A DNA stretch of 64,000 nt from Tenodera sinensis (Eukaryota; Arthropoda; Insecta; Mantodea; Mantidae), in NCBI GenBank assembly GCA_030765045.1, contig CM060970.1, positions 48,294,076 to 48,358,075 on the forward strand. Direction: 5' to 3'. Under the pieces are notes generated by a model that did no database searches, was not told the origin of the DNA, and was given only the letters and a program-made list of their open reading frames with translations. The position numbers and the translations under genes were made by a program. This document shows, in pieces, positions 33,326 to 44,964 of this stretch; positions within the stretch are counted from its first letter, which is position 1; each line of letters starts with the position of its first letter.

Positions 33326-33960
33326 CATCCATTGTCGATTCGACACACCCAATAAGTGTGTTTTCAGTTGAAAACTCCAAAGAGTAGAGTGCAAAAAAAT
33401 TAGTTGGGAGAATGAGGGTAGGTGATGAGTATTGAATTTCAAATTTGGAGGTTTGTACGAAGTGATCATGTCTAGATCATGATTCGACAAATTGAACTCT
33501 TTTTGCTGTTAGCTCGAGACTCGGTCAGAGATTCAGTGCATAATTGAGCATTTTATTACGTGTAACCATACACCAGAAGCCGTATAGGGGTCGTAACTAT
33601 AGATTTTGCATCCAGGAATTGTGAACTGTTCATTACAAAGGGAGTTCCAATAATACAGGCTATATCAATGTTATGGTCATACAGAAAAGGTATCAAGGAT
33701 GCACGTTTGAGTCCATTAGGAGAGCGTTTGTTTTTTATTGATTGGAGATATGAATTGACAATTTATTGTATCTGTGGAATAAAGAATGGGAATAACGGTT
33801 CTAAGAGAGCCCCGCACACTACTTCCTGATCCATAGTGTGAGGGAGTGTTCTCGAAGTTTCCGATTGTGCCTGGTTCAGGAAAATCCCTTCTGTTCAGTG
33901 CTACTACACTCGACAGTCCTGAGTCAAGCATACCAATTCCAAATTCCCGGAAGGGATAGA
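33326..33960. other. Unassigned stretch
   Basis: Nothing recognised. Confidence 0.4.
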
Positions 33961-34082
33961 GGCGCTAACCCGTCGTACCCTCCAGTGTTGCACCCAACTC
34001 ATGACGCCTGTGGTGGGCAGAGATGGGGGACACAGTGGTCGGGCGGTGGACTTTGATCCGGAAAGGGCTGTTGTGCCGCGGT
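33961..34082 (+). mobile_element. SINE-F 3' end
   Basis: CCCTCCAGTGTTGCACCCAA, then GGTGGGCAGAGATGGGGGAC and GGAAAGGGCTGTTGTGCC match the tail of the minus-strand copies at 59085 and 61155. 5'-truncated. Confidence 0.72.
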
Positions 34083-34606
34083 ATTAGTTTTTTGCTTTCT
34101 CTACTACGTATAGTAAGTAGGGGAAGCATTGTATTTCACCCAAAATATCAGTGACGAGATTTCACCGGAAATATGTTCTGAGACTCCCTGAATCCAAAAA
34201 AGCAGTTCTAGAAAAATATATGTGTGTGTGTCTGTGAACAGTATAATTCAGAAACGAAAAGTTAGTTAAAAATCAAAGTATTTAAGTTTAATTTCTGTCA
34301 AGAATGCGACACGAAGATTTTGAGGAAAATTCCTCTACCCTAAAACACTCCTCGCATGGAACATTTTTAGAAAATTTTAATTTTCTCAAAAATGACTAAC
34401 GATTTTGATTAGAATGTCATATGTTCATATTTTTATGGCAAATGAAATGTTTGTATTTTGCATTTTCTGGCTATAGCTGATAAGTTTTGCATAACTGGTA
34501 CACCGTAAGAGGTAGACCAAATCTTACTATACAAAAATATAAATATCGTTAAAACACACAAGTTATATCTATATCCATTTTTTTGCGTGGAGTGAACCAT
34601 TTCGGA

Positions 34607-34984
34607 GGGCGACGCCGTGGCCAAGCGGTTAGACAGTTCGCCTACCAACTAGGCAGCCCAGGTTCGATCCCACAGTCCCGCATGTGGTATTTGTGGTGGA
34701 CGAAGCGGCGTCTGGGCGGGTTTTCTCCGGGTTCTTCGGTTTCCCCCACCACTCATTCCACCAATTGCTCAATATCTTTCCAATCATCCATTTTGCCTGC
34801 ATTTCATATCATCCTCTTCCTCACTATCATGCCTGGTGCTTGACTGATCACCTGCTTCCAGGTCTTCACTCTGTCCGGTCAATAGGTTTCTGTGCTGCCC
34901 GATAGGCGTCTGACCCTGGGCACCGGCTTGAGTTCTAGTGGGTGTAACTCCTTCATACGGAGAGGCTCATCAGATAAAGAAGAA
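34607..34984 (+). mobile_element. SINE-E with extended 3' region, 13-bp target duplication
   Basis: A 378-bp insertion flanked by GAACCATTTCGGA at 34594-34606 and 34985-34997 (exact). The head GACGCCGTGGCCAAGCGGTT and B box GGTTCGATCCC match the 5729 copy, as does GTGGTGGACGAAGCGGCG. After CACCACTCATTCCACC the copy departs from the 5729 copy into a longer tail with GTGCTGCCCGATAGGCGTCT, GGTGTAACTCC and a final AAGAAGAA. This indicates a subfamily with a different 3' end, possibly served by a different LINE. Confidence 0.93.
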
Positions 34985-35229
34985 GAACCATTTCGGATAT
35001 ATTCCTTGTTGTTTGGTGTTTTGCAGTACTTAAACTTTTCTCAAATGGAAGGTCGTTATTCACTTTTATTCCTTGGCCGTGCAGAGACAACGGAATTTCA
35101 AAGCTTTAAAACGTTTGACTATCGTTCAAAGTCCCTACTGTATTTCCATATTCCCCTTGCACCTACTAGAAAATCGGCAATAAAATAATTTCTGCAAATG
35201 TTTATCTCGGCTATCATGAAGAAGATAGG

Positions 35230-35459
35230 GGACTTATTATTAAATCTGACCTTATATAAAGGTTTGCCATGTGACACAGAATAACATAGGTGTTTTAAAT
35301 GAATACATAAAAAGGTTTAAAGTTTTTGTTAGTATGTGGTATATGGTACAGTTAAAATGATTATGTAATTTATATTATTAGTACTTTCAAATTTAAATGT
35401 TATGGTTACCATACAAATGATTTCGACATATTGCCACAGAGTATTTTATTGTGGTTAGG
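35230..35459. mobile_element. Unidentified insertion in Family A
   Basis: About 230 bp of AT-rich sequence interrupts the 3' end of the Family A copy. TAGG occurs at both junctions (35226-35229 and 35456-35459) and may be a target duplication, though it could be one shared base run. No TIR was seen. Confidence 0.5.
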
Positions 35460-35518
35460 ATAATGTAAGAATAATTAACACAAAAGTAGAGTCATGAATG
35501 CAACACATCATTTTTTTT

Positions 35519-36625
35519 TTTATTTTTACTTTTCTCATCTTGCCTTAGACAAAATTTTCATAGCACCAAATATGGGACACCAGCTATCACCAATTGTACT
35601 TTTAATACTGAGTGCGCAACCTGACCTCTAGGGTTAGAAGCCAGGAATGCTCACTGCTTTGTACACCTAATAAACTGTTGAATTTATGCTTTCCTGCATA
35701 TGCAACAAAATGTTAAGCAATTCTCGCTATAAACCGCAGGGTAAGAATTTCTTAAATTTTTATGCAAATTGTTTTTCTAACTGTATATTCAGTACATGTT
35801 TGTTTTCCGCCAGTTCTATGAGGTTCTAAAGTGAATTGCAATACAATAAAATGCACTTGGTATAATTCTGACTAGAAATTTAAGTGCACTCTATTTGCAT
35901 GATAAACTAAACGCATTTTGAAATGGTGCCAAATGATTTTCAAGGAAATCTGCTAATTTGCATTTAAAAATAATTTGCGTCAGAAATGTCGTAATACCTT
36001 GAACTTAAATCTAAACCCAGAGAGAAACATGGTCCAGTATGCTAAGTTGGGTTGATTACAAATGCACAATGTGCAGTTACGGAATAGTGTGGGAGGCGTA
36101 CGGAAACGTTAGGCTCAATTCACAATGAATATTCAGCGTAAACATAGCATAAGCTAAAAAAACTAGATATATTTTGTAGCGGAACCACAATGAATTACAT
36201 AAACATAAAGCCTTGAATTAAACGTAAACAGAAGCTTGTAAGGTCCAAGTCTTCAAGTCTGTGTACGTCAAGGATAAGAAAATACCCGACCAGATTCTTG
36301 TCACGTGATCATTTCGCCATTTCACATTATATTCTCCAACGCCATGTTAACTCACTAACTGCATTTCTGTAGGCGTAAGGTCACGGACCAGTATTAACTG
36401 GGATATCTACAAAAACTCACAGCAAAACAAATCCTGATGGCTTTTTGTGATTCTAGCGTCCTATGAACGGGTGGATCATCTTGTTCACCTTGGTAACTGT
36501 ACATATAAGGTCATTAAAACTCGCGGGCTCTAACCACTGCACGAGGGAACAGAGTTGCCGGCAAAATGGTGCGGGCAGAGGCAGTAAAACCCTTATCCCT
36601 CCAACAGGCGGCATATCTGTCTTTC
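35519..36625. other. Unassigned stretch
   Basis: Nothing recognised beyond low-complexity T-runs at its start. Confidence 0.4.
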
Positions 36626-36630
36626 ACTAA

Positions 36631-36815
36631 ATGTCTCTACTATGTCTACTGCGTATAGTAAGTAGAGGGCGTATTGTATTCGATCTACAACATCCATGTC
36701 GAGATTTCACTGGAAATACATGTTTTGAGGTCCCCTGAATCCAAAACAGTATTTTTAGAAAAAAGGTGTGTGTGCGTGCGTGCGTGCGTGCGTGCGTGTG
36801 TGTGTCAGCTACGTG
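36631..36815 (+). mobile_element. Family A 5' fragment with GTGC microsatellite
   Basis: CGTATAGTAAGTAGAGGGCG, GTCGAGATTTCACTGGAAAT, GAGGTCCCCTGAATCC and TTTTTAGAAAAAAGG, then a (GTGC)n/(GT)n block at 36766-36806 where the family has TGTGTGTCTG. Confidence 0.82.
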
Positions 36816-37200
36816 TGTACGTGAGAACCGGCGCGTCTTGAAGGAAGATAAGTGTTGAGTGATTGTAGCATCAGTTAGTTTTGGAGAGACAGAGAAAGAG
36901 AAGAAAGGCCGAAAGGAGTGAGTCAAGAATATGAAAGAAAACAGTTCAACGTTGCAATATCATGAAAACTGTAGAAGAGAACTGTTGTTGTGCATTCAGC
37001 CAGAAAAAAATAAAGTGAGCAAAAGTAATTGGTCTTGTTTTGTCGTTTTTATACCATAGTGTCTTGTTTGATGACTTTAGGAGTATTCTAAAATAATTAC
37101 AGAGGATTTAAAATTTTAGCTCCATAAATTAGGAAATTGAGGTATTGTATTTTTAAATACGAAATAAAACTATATTGTAAAGAGTAGGCGTTACCTTAAG
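36816..37200. other. Unassigned stretch
   Basis: Nothing recognised. Confidence 0.4.
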
Positions 37201-37205
37201 GAGGA

Positions 37206-37472
37206 TTGCAGTACGAAATATACAATCAATGGCGTAACTTATGTGTTAAAACATGGCAAAGCATTTCCACCTCAATGGACTTGTATAAAGAAGTGAATTC
37301 TTATAAAGATGCGGTCACATCAAATCTGTTTAAAGAACTGGTAGATTTTACAATCGCAATTTCCATTATCGCAATGCGAGGTAGAGTTTTTAATCAGTTG
37401 AATATTGTCAAAACCGAGGTAAGGGACAAAACTGCATCCCCCCCCCCCTCCCCGATAGAAAAAGGCTATTAG
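37206..37472 (+). pseudogene. hAT-type transposase C-terminal remnant
   Basis: An 88-codon open frame whose second half reads SNLFKELVDFTIAISIIAMR followed by GRVFNQLNIVKTEVRDK. In hAT transposases of the animal type, the C-terminal dimerisation segment has 'NPFxELxxFAxxxLxxPxSNAExERxFSxxNxVKTxxRNxM'. The spacing and the RVF-Q-NIVKT-VR block fit, while the SNAE residues are replaced by MRG, so the key dimerisation motif is damaged. The N-terminal BED finger and DDE core are absent. By family it would form the dimer of a cut-and-paste transposase. It ends in a C-run at about 37439. Confidence 0.6.
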
Positions 37473-37479
37473 ATTTGTA

Positions 37480-38735
37480 TACCGAAATCATTGACCGGTT
37501 AAATTTATAATTTATTCAAGAAATTATAGGGGGACAGATAAATAATTCCAGTAATTAATCTCGATGCTAAAATTAATGGATAAAGTAGAAAGTTGAGATA
37601 TATTCATTAGCGATGCATTGAGATAAGGTAAAGTCAATTAGTTAGGCTACTGCAGCCAAGTAATGAAACGTTTCCAGACCGGTAATAATAATGTATTCAT
37701 AAAGCAGCATTAATATGTTTATTCATAAAGGAAGTAAACATATTATTCTCCGCAATGGAAAAACGGAGGATATTTCTCTGTTGTCGTAGCCTGAGGCATA
37801 AGGAAAAAGCGCATTAGTGGAAGATTATTACACATTGCGAAACAAAGTCCGGTGAAGATTCTTTAGAAATTATTATTCACCCTAACAGGGACACATGTTC
37901 ACTCACCGTAAAGACTCTCGAAAACTCTCCATACAGCAAGAAATACATCATTGCTGGACACTCTAAAACAGGCATGGGGAATAGGGGTGACAGGAATGAA
38001 ATTGAGTATTTACCCCCTTCATATAACATCACCAAATGCAGGGCACGTCGCTTTTCCGGTTCTGTTTTACGTATACACATGTGTTTACAAAACAAGGTAC
38101 GTAAGTTTCAAGGTGAAACAATAGAAACGTGATGTATTACGTTCCTGATTACGTTACATACCTTTTCTTTTGGCATAGCAAATACAGTGCTTCATTTTTA
38201 CTAGGAACACAAAGTACTTATATTCCCATTCAACTTTGAAGTATGTTTTTACTTTGTTATGCGACATGATTCCACCACTGACACAGTTTGAGGGACTGGC
38301 CGGTTCTCTGAGGTAGATAGATAATAATGGCGGCGTGGCCTGATAGCTAACAAGTGTGTAGGAGAGTGGACGGGGTTAAAACTACAATGTGTCTATTCTC
38401 CCAATCTATGCTCTAGAACAGCTATGTCCAACGTTTGCGAAAGAGGGGGAGTGTGGGTTTACCTCCTTCCAACATATGTGGACTTTGTCCGTGCATTGTG
38501 TTGCAGTGGCGGGTTGGTCACATGTATGTTGCGTTTGATTTACGAAAGCACTTTCAAATCCTACACGATAAACATCTGCTCATTGATGACTTCTTTGGTA
38601 TTGTTTACGTTTAAGAAGTCTATCAATATTTGGCATAGCCTTAGAAGATACACCAAGTGATCGTCGCGTAACATATTGCGACATAGACTTTTAGTATAGT
38701 TCCATTTGGAGAAACTTCGCTCGCAAATATATGCA
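37480..38735. other. Unassigned stretch
   Basis: A weak tRNA-like start lies near 38330 (GGCGTGGCCTGATAGC). No gene was recognised. Confidence 0.4.
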
Positions 38736-38744
38736 GAGAGGTAC

Positions 38745-39215
38745 TCTTATACAAGCTATTTCTGCAAATGCTTATTTCTCTACGATGTACATTTTAATCG
38801 ACATAAGCATTTTCAGAAATTACCTTACTGCAAATTTCGTTATAGGTGCAAGGAAAATATGGGAGTACGGTAGGCTTTAAGCCTAGTGAAATATTTTAAG
38901 AGCTGGTTGCTATCGATAGCTTTGAAATTCTGTTCTCTTTGCAAGGCCAAGGAATGGGAAAAAACGAATAACATTCCTATTTGGAAAAAAAGTATACGTG
39001 TTGGCAAATTCAAACAAATAGGACAGAATAACTCGGAAATGTTTCATTCAAAGGAAAAACGAAGTATTTGACATAAATTGTGTTTTTAACAGGATCCACA
39101 TTTTTATTTAGTAAGCTTTTGTCTGCCCCTTACAATTTACTATTTATACAAAAATCATCTAGAATGAACAGGTCTTCTGAGGATATTCCCAGAAAATTCA
39201 AGGTATGGCTTAGAA
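38745..39215 (-). mobile_element. Family A 3' half
   Basis: Minus-order blocks: CTCTTATACAAGCTATT, TTTCAGAAATTACCTTACTG, GGTGCAAGGAAAATATGGGA, AGCTTTGAAATTCTGTTCTC, ACTCGGAAATG, TTTTAACAGGATCCACATTTTT, CCCAGAAAATTCAAGG. Confidence 0.8.
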
Positions 39216-40310
39216 ACTGCCATGGAATCGCCTGTTTCTGTCCCTCACTGGATACTGACTTCCTCCGACTAGTGACTCGTCCAATTTTTAACTGAAATTA
39301 GGAGATGTTAGCGGGCAAACAGCGGGAATAACATTGGAGGTAAGTTGACAACCTAACCAGACACAACGTTATCTACGAAGTTTACAAAACTCGGGTTACA
39401 CTATCGTGTAATGTCCCCCCTCTCCCCTTCAGTCCCCAAAGACCATGAGCTGGTGAACAGATAGTCGATATATTTGCAGAGGCTGGGGATTAAAGTTTCC
39501 GCTCCTAAGTGAGAGGCTCCATTAATATAACTAGGCGTATAAATTACTGCGTGCCAATTTAAATGCAAAAATATTCCACAGTCGTTTATGTTCCACAAAT
39601 AATAGTCATATGTTGATTTTTGTCGCCCTTTCAGACAAATGGCTCTGCGAAATGTATTTTGGTTAAAACTAGGACAGGTTGTTCGGGAGGGGCCATAAAT
39701 CGTGTTACTCCAGAAAGGTTTTATTGCCTACGTCATTCTGGAAATTGCCGCGGACAAAAGAAGACGAAATTTATTGATGTTCTTGATTGTTTATTTGTCC
39801 CCTATCCACTCACTTTCCTTAAAAAGAAAGAGAACACTGTTGAATCGCTCCGTAAGTTTCCCAGGAAGTTAAATGCGGACGCTTTGAAGGCTGTTATGTC
39901 CTTTCTTATGTAAACGTTTTATCCTTCATTCCTGTTGTTTCCTTTGTTTTATCTTTTGTTATCGTTCACTTGGAACCTTCTTAAACGACCTACCTGGAGG
40001 CGGATAATCAAAGATGTTTGAGAATGCTCATAAATTTTCATTCCTAATGCTCTGTTGCGACATTATGTACACAGACAACCGGAAGGACCGCTTGTTAGAT
40101 TCTATGCTGCGTTAACAGTGCGGCGTGTTGGCATTGCAGCTGATACCACTGTTTTTACATTAATTTGGTAAGTAAATATTATAATGTGACATTTTGAAAT
40201 TATATTGTTAAAGTGAAGTGCACATCAGCTGTATACATTGAATGAAATAACACTTTGTTTCCTAAATTTCTCAACTAATCAAGTTCATACAATTTAATGC
40301 ATATTAAAAA
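39216..40310. other. Unassigned stretch with one protein-like frame
   Basis: The frame at 39620-39913 (97 codons; VTPERFYCLRHSGNCRGQKK, ESLRKFPRKLNADALKAVM) looks less random than others but matches no family I know. A minor GC-rich patch lies near 39420. Confidence 0.3.
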
Positions 40311-40316
40311 AAATTT

Positions 40317-40500
40317 ACATCTGCACTTGCATGACTTTCTTTACTCACTCTTGTGCAAACTGTTCGTAATAACACATTCTTTTATCTACTTCATGGTAAT
40401 CGAGATACGTATTTGTAAATATTGTCTTGTTGCATATTTCCTTGTAAGTACAAAGAACGCCAAAGATTATCTTCGGCGAATTTTGTATCGTATCTGACGT
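40317..40500 (-). mobile_element. Family A 3' fragment
   Basis: CATCTGCACTTGCATGACTT, CTCACTCTTGTGCAAACTG, TTCATGGTAATCGAGATACG and ATATTTCCTTGTAAGTACAA follow the minus-strand 3' end. Confidence 0.78.
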
Positions 40501-41225
40501 TTTTTGAGGCGTGTTTTTCACCTTACCTATCGCAGAGCGTGGTGGCTTGATAACACAGTAATAAGGGGGGAAAGAGGGGAGGTTGGCGCCTCTGATTTAT
40601 CTGAAAACGATCCAGTAATACATATTTAGAATCACACATTCATACACACAAAAATACGTCAATTATATCTATATATGTATGCTGTCGATGAAAATTGTAT
40701 TACATAGGTACCTAAAACCGCCAATAATTAAAACCAAACGGAAACAATATTACGTAGAACTAGAGGAATATATAAAGATATCTATGATTAAATAAATTGC
40801 TCTTGTTATAACTAACTAATGTTCAGAAACTGGAAATATATTTATGAAATGGTTTACGCGAAATGACGTACAATAAAGCTGTTATAGGTCATGAGGCAAG
40901 TCGAGAACAATTCCCTTAGCTGCGCAGTGGCAACTTTTCACCTGAGAAACTGATGGTCGGGGAAGTTGCGCAGTCATGTATGCGCAGAAGTCATGAAGTT
41001 TCTGTCCACGAGGGAGTGAAGTTCGCTGGCATAGCTTTAGTGCATATTGATAATGATAGTATATATGTATAACAATTAACTTTATAACAAATAGTGATTT
41101 CGCCATAACTATGGTCATGTGCCAACAATTACTTTCATTTGAACTGCAATAATTGTTTTAGCACGTTGTTGTGGTAGTGTTTATTCATTCACGGCAAACT
41201 GACGCGTCTATTCCCCTCTCTTTGT
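40501..41225. other. Unassigned stretch
   Basis: Nothing recognised. Confidence 0.4.
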
Positions 41226-41230
41226 CATTG

Positions 41231-41244
41231 CAGAGAGAGAGAGT

Positions 41245-41276
<32 letters not shown>

Positions 41277-41302
41277 AAGGAAGGAAGGAGGGAAGGAAGG
41301 AA
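41231..41302. repeat. (GA)n, G-run and (GGAA)n
   Basis: A compound purine tract: about 18 GA units, ten Gs, then GGAA-type repeats. Confidence 0.95.
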
Positions 41303-42050
41303 ATCAGCCTCTCCTATGCGCAAGAATTGTTCATGTCCCACCTCACGACCTATACATTTTTTGTCTTTAATTCTGCTGTGTTCCTATGATCAGCAGTAGG
41401 TTAATAATGGTAAATTAACCAATTATAGTGTAAGTTGCTGCTTGATTTATTACTTTACTTAATTATTAATTTATTATGTATTCTTTTATGCATATTTGCT
41501 TATTTGCAGCAACAAACATTGATATCACTGAGAATACTGTTCTGTTTACCTTTTTCTTGCAAAGTTCTGCCTTGCTATGTATTTAATGAATGTCATTAAA
41601 GCTGTAATTTGCATCCCCTGAAAATCTTCTCACACACACATACATTTCGCTAACCTGGGTGCTCATCAAGTTTTGCCCTTAAATTGTAATCCCTTCAAGG
41701 GATTGTCCTACGCTAGGCTATACCGCGTTAGAATTCAGGATAGCCAACAAAACAACATAGGCCAACTTGGGAAGATAAAGACTGTAAAGTGAACACTTGG
41801 AAATTGTATCCAGATGGTTGAGCCTGTATAATTTCATGCTAGTATTAAATAAGATGTTTTTACAGCTTCAGACTATATTAGAATTTAAGCATTCCATTGC
41901 TGAAGAAATGATTCAAATGGAAATAGCTTTGAATAAACATGATGCATTTCTTCCTTATGCAGAGTGGGAGGGGTATCATCTCCATAACTTACTTGCCAAT
42001 GCGATACGTTACATTAAATGAACTATTAGCAATTTCTTCTTCTTCTTATT
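41303..42050. other. Unassigned stretch with short frame
   Basis: The frame at 41797-42021 (74 codons; LEFKHSIAEEMIQMEIALNK) is helix-like and charged. No family was recognised. Confidence 0.3.
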
Positions 42051-42087
42051 TCTTTTTTTTTTTTTTTTTTCTTTCTTTCTTTCTTTG
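42050..42087. repeat. T-run and (CTTT)n
   Basis: A run of about 20 Ts followed by four CTTT units. Confidence 0.9.
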
Positions 42088-43285
42088 ATCAATAGATTTC
42101 CCGTAAATATTCTAGCTATAGGGCATTTATGATGACACTGCTATGCGACGCGTTGTAATACAAAAGCGGGCTTAGGTCCATGGACAGTTCAAAAGCATTG
42201 AACTAATTTTGCTTACCTCTTTTTCTTCTTACATCGTAGAGTTGTACCTGTCAGACATGATCCAACCCTGACCTGCATCACACTGGTTGTGTTTGGGGTC
42301 CAGCAGATAACAGGGTTTGCCCTTTGCAACGAGGTGAAACTAGGTCATGGCGTGGCGTCTTTCGCATATCTGCAATACTGGAAAGCATCCTGTATAATTG
42401 AGAACCTAAGAAGTTACAGTATCTTATCAGGTTTCCAGGTGATCTTTTCGTGCTGGTCGTTGAAACAAACGAGTTGGAGGCGTTCAAATGTTTATTCATA
42501 GTAACGAGCTCTTGAAGTCGAACAAGAAAGGTAGGTGGGGGGTATTCTAAACAGTTAACGTTGCGAAAATATTTTACAAATATTGCATATTTAGCTAAAT
42601 TTTACGTGTTTTGTTTGTCTCTTGTGGTTTTTCCAGTGTACATGTAATTCAATTGACTAAAGGGCTTTATAAGATATTTTTCATATTTAATGACGTCTTC
42701 AGGTAACTAGGATTTCTTTAACATGTAGTACATCAATATTTTATTATTCTGTACATTGACATATTCTTCTAGTTAATTATTCTGAACAAGTTTCATTCAA
42801 GCAATAGTTTTCTATTTTATTTTCTCACTTCTTTATATTGTAATACATCTAAGTTTTATTGTTACCACATGCTACACTTTCTTTTATTAAATATATCACG
42901 TTTCATTTGTTTTAAATGGATTTGCTACTTAATCCTTATAAACCTCCACTTCAAACCTTCAATAATTATATCATCTTTAACTATTGGCCCAATTCTATTT
43001 TATTAACGTAACTTATTGATACTTACTACACATTTTTATATACTGAAATTTCTAGCTGTTCACTTGATGCAAACAATCCTGTATTTTTGTGGAAGACAAC
43101 TTTTTTTGGGAGTCTTAACAATACACACTTTGTTTTGATCTTCTAGATTTTGATTCATTCTTTCTTTTGAAATACCCCATTTTATTCATTTAGGAAAAAA
43201 AGCCTGAGATCTGTTACATCCCCTTTTCTTTCCAAATTCAGCACTCGAACTTAGGTCATTTTCCTGATAATTTTTGTTACAGAGA
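42088..43285. other. Unassigned, very AT-rich from 42550
   Basis: Nothing recognised. Confidence 0.4.
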
Positions 43286-43289
43286 ATTT

Positions 43290-43400
43290 AAAATATGCAC
43301 AAAGATTTGTTGGCAAGTCGAAGTCTTTGTGTCGCATCATTTAAAGATACTGGTCCTTCTTTTAAAGTTTACGTGCCACCTTTAACATCGAAGGTCGTAT
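43290..43400 (-). mobile_element. Family A trace
   Basis: GTCTTTGTGTCGCATCATTT followed by AAAGATACTGG resembles the minus-strand CATCCTTGAAAGATGC block. Old. Confidence 0.4.
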
Positions 43401-43483
43401 CTGCAGCTTTTAACTTCTTGGAGCAATTGCAATTGTGTTCACTCGTTTAACAGTGGTTTTGATCTTTGGGTTTCTATTACTTA

Positions 43484-43630
43484 GGTTTTCACATTCACAC
43501 CCCATTCAGACTCTAGGTAGGATGGGGAATAGTCTTAATGGAAGAAAAATTCCCACCCTCCAGGCCGGGAATCGAACCCGGAACCCCTTGCACAGCAGGC
43601 AGGCACTCTACCGACTGAGTTACAAGGTCA
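43484..43630 (-). mobile_element. SINE-G with tRNA-like head
   Basis: The minus-strand head TAACTCAGTCGGTAGAGTGC and GGGTTCGATTCCCGG form good A and B boxes. The body reads GGGAATTTTTCTTCCATTAA toward the tail. The T-arm pairs well but the acceptor does not. Related to 14216-14360. Confidence 0.82.
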
Positions 43631-43639
43631 GTCGTTACT

Positions 43640-44960
43640 GGTCTTATAATTGTGGTTTTTATCAGACTTTTACGTTCCTGACTTTCGTTCTTCTAAAATC
43701 GCTTTTTGTGAGGGGTGTGGATTCAATGGACCTCGACTTTCATTTCGAATAATCTTGTCATGGACATTTTAGGCAGAATAAAATATTTCCTATGACTACT
43801 CTAAGCATTACAATAATGCAATTTTATATGCAGTTTTATTTCAAGTTTCAGAAGTGTGCAAATTATTTGTTCCATGATGAAAATACCAAGAAAACGAAGA
43901 TTTTAGGGGACACCATGATACTTTGTCACGGTGATGGGAAAAGAAAACTATACACAGTCTTAACTTAGATACTGTTACTAAAGAAATGTATTCCTAGAAT
44001 CTGAGCGTATTCTTGTGTGCATTTCGCAACATAATGACCACAAAAAAGGATATGGAATTCCAGAGCTAGTCAAACTTAGCTCGTTGTGGATTTTCGTTAA
44101 AACTGGATCATAGGGATGCTGATCTTCCGTTGGCTACATTACCATCAAGGATTATTAGTCGGAAAGCGAGTAATACAAGTAGGAACTTTTGGTGTTGGCA
44201 AGGTTTATGCTTGTATTCTTTTTGTTGTTTTATTAAAAATTTACTTCCAGCTTTACTGTTTTCGTCAGAGTAAATACCTATTACACTTTTAAAACATTTA
44301 AATTGCGTATGTTGCGAAGCGTTAAAAAGCCCACCATGGGAGTTAATCAGGTTCTGGAAGCCAGATCTAGAGAGCTAAAATCATGGAGTTCTCGGAAGTC
44401 TGTCCGATAAAGATGCTGCCAGTATTCAGTATTCTCGCTCCAAGAAGAGTCGCAAAACAGGGGAACGCAGTCAAGCGTAAACACATCTAATTAGAAGTAA
44501 ATGTATACAGATTAGTGGACAAATTGGTAGAGTTTAAGTGCAAAATCCGCGCATTAAAGTAGCAAGAAGTCAACCGCAAAAGCTTTATCATAAATTGCAA
44601 ACCTTCGGCGGATGCGGAAATTCCACATAACATGACTGACGCGTATTTAGAAAAACGAGCAGTGTTTTAACGTCGTAGAAGTGTTTGTGTCTGTGAGTAG
44701 TGCGTGAATTGCTAGAATAAACTAAGGAGTGTACCCCCTTGAACGTTAACAAGGATACATTATTTGTGACCCGTTACCACCCATGAGGTCGACGATTCCT
44801 TTATGGAGGAAGAAGTCCGTTGCTCTACCAGGTTTTGGGAGTTTCAGCTACCCAGGACTCGGGAGGTAGCCACCAGATGAGCTAAAAGCCATACTCAGGA
44901 CGGAGACTTTCCCCAGCATACTTCATCGAGACTTATCCAACCAGGTATCTCATAAGCCAT
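43640..44960. other. Unassigned stretch
   Basis: Nothing recognised. A moderately GC-rich part at about 44770-44950 has no known motif. Confidence 0.4.
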
Positions 44961-44964
44961 ACAA

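Larger units (their letters stand above)
34091..35518 (+). mobile_element. Family A copy with two insertions
   Basis: Starts GCTTTCTCTACTACGTATAG and proceeds through CACCGGAAATATGTTCTGAG, AAGAATGCGACACGAAG, CCGTAAGAGGTAGACC. It is split by SINE-E at 34607-34984, resumes TTTCGGATATATTCC to CATGAAGAAGATAGG, is split again by about 230 bp (35230-35459), and ends AAGTAGAGTCATGAATGCAACACATCATTTTT. Confidence 0.88.
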
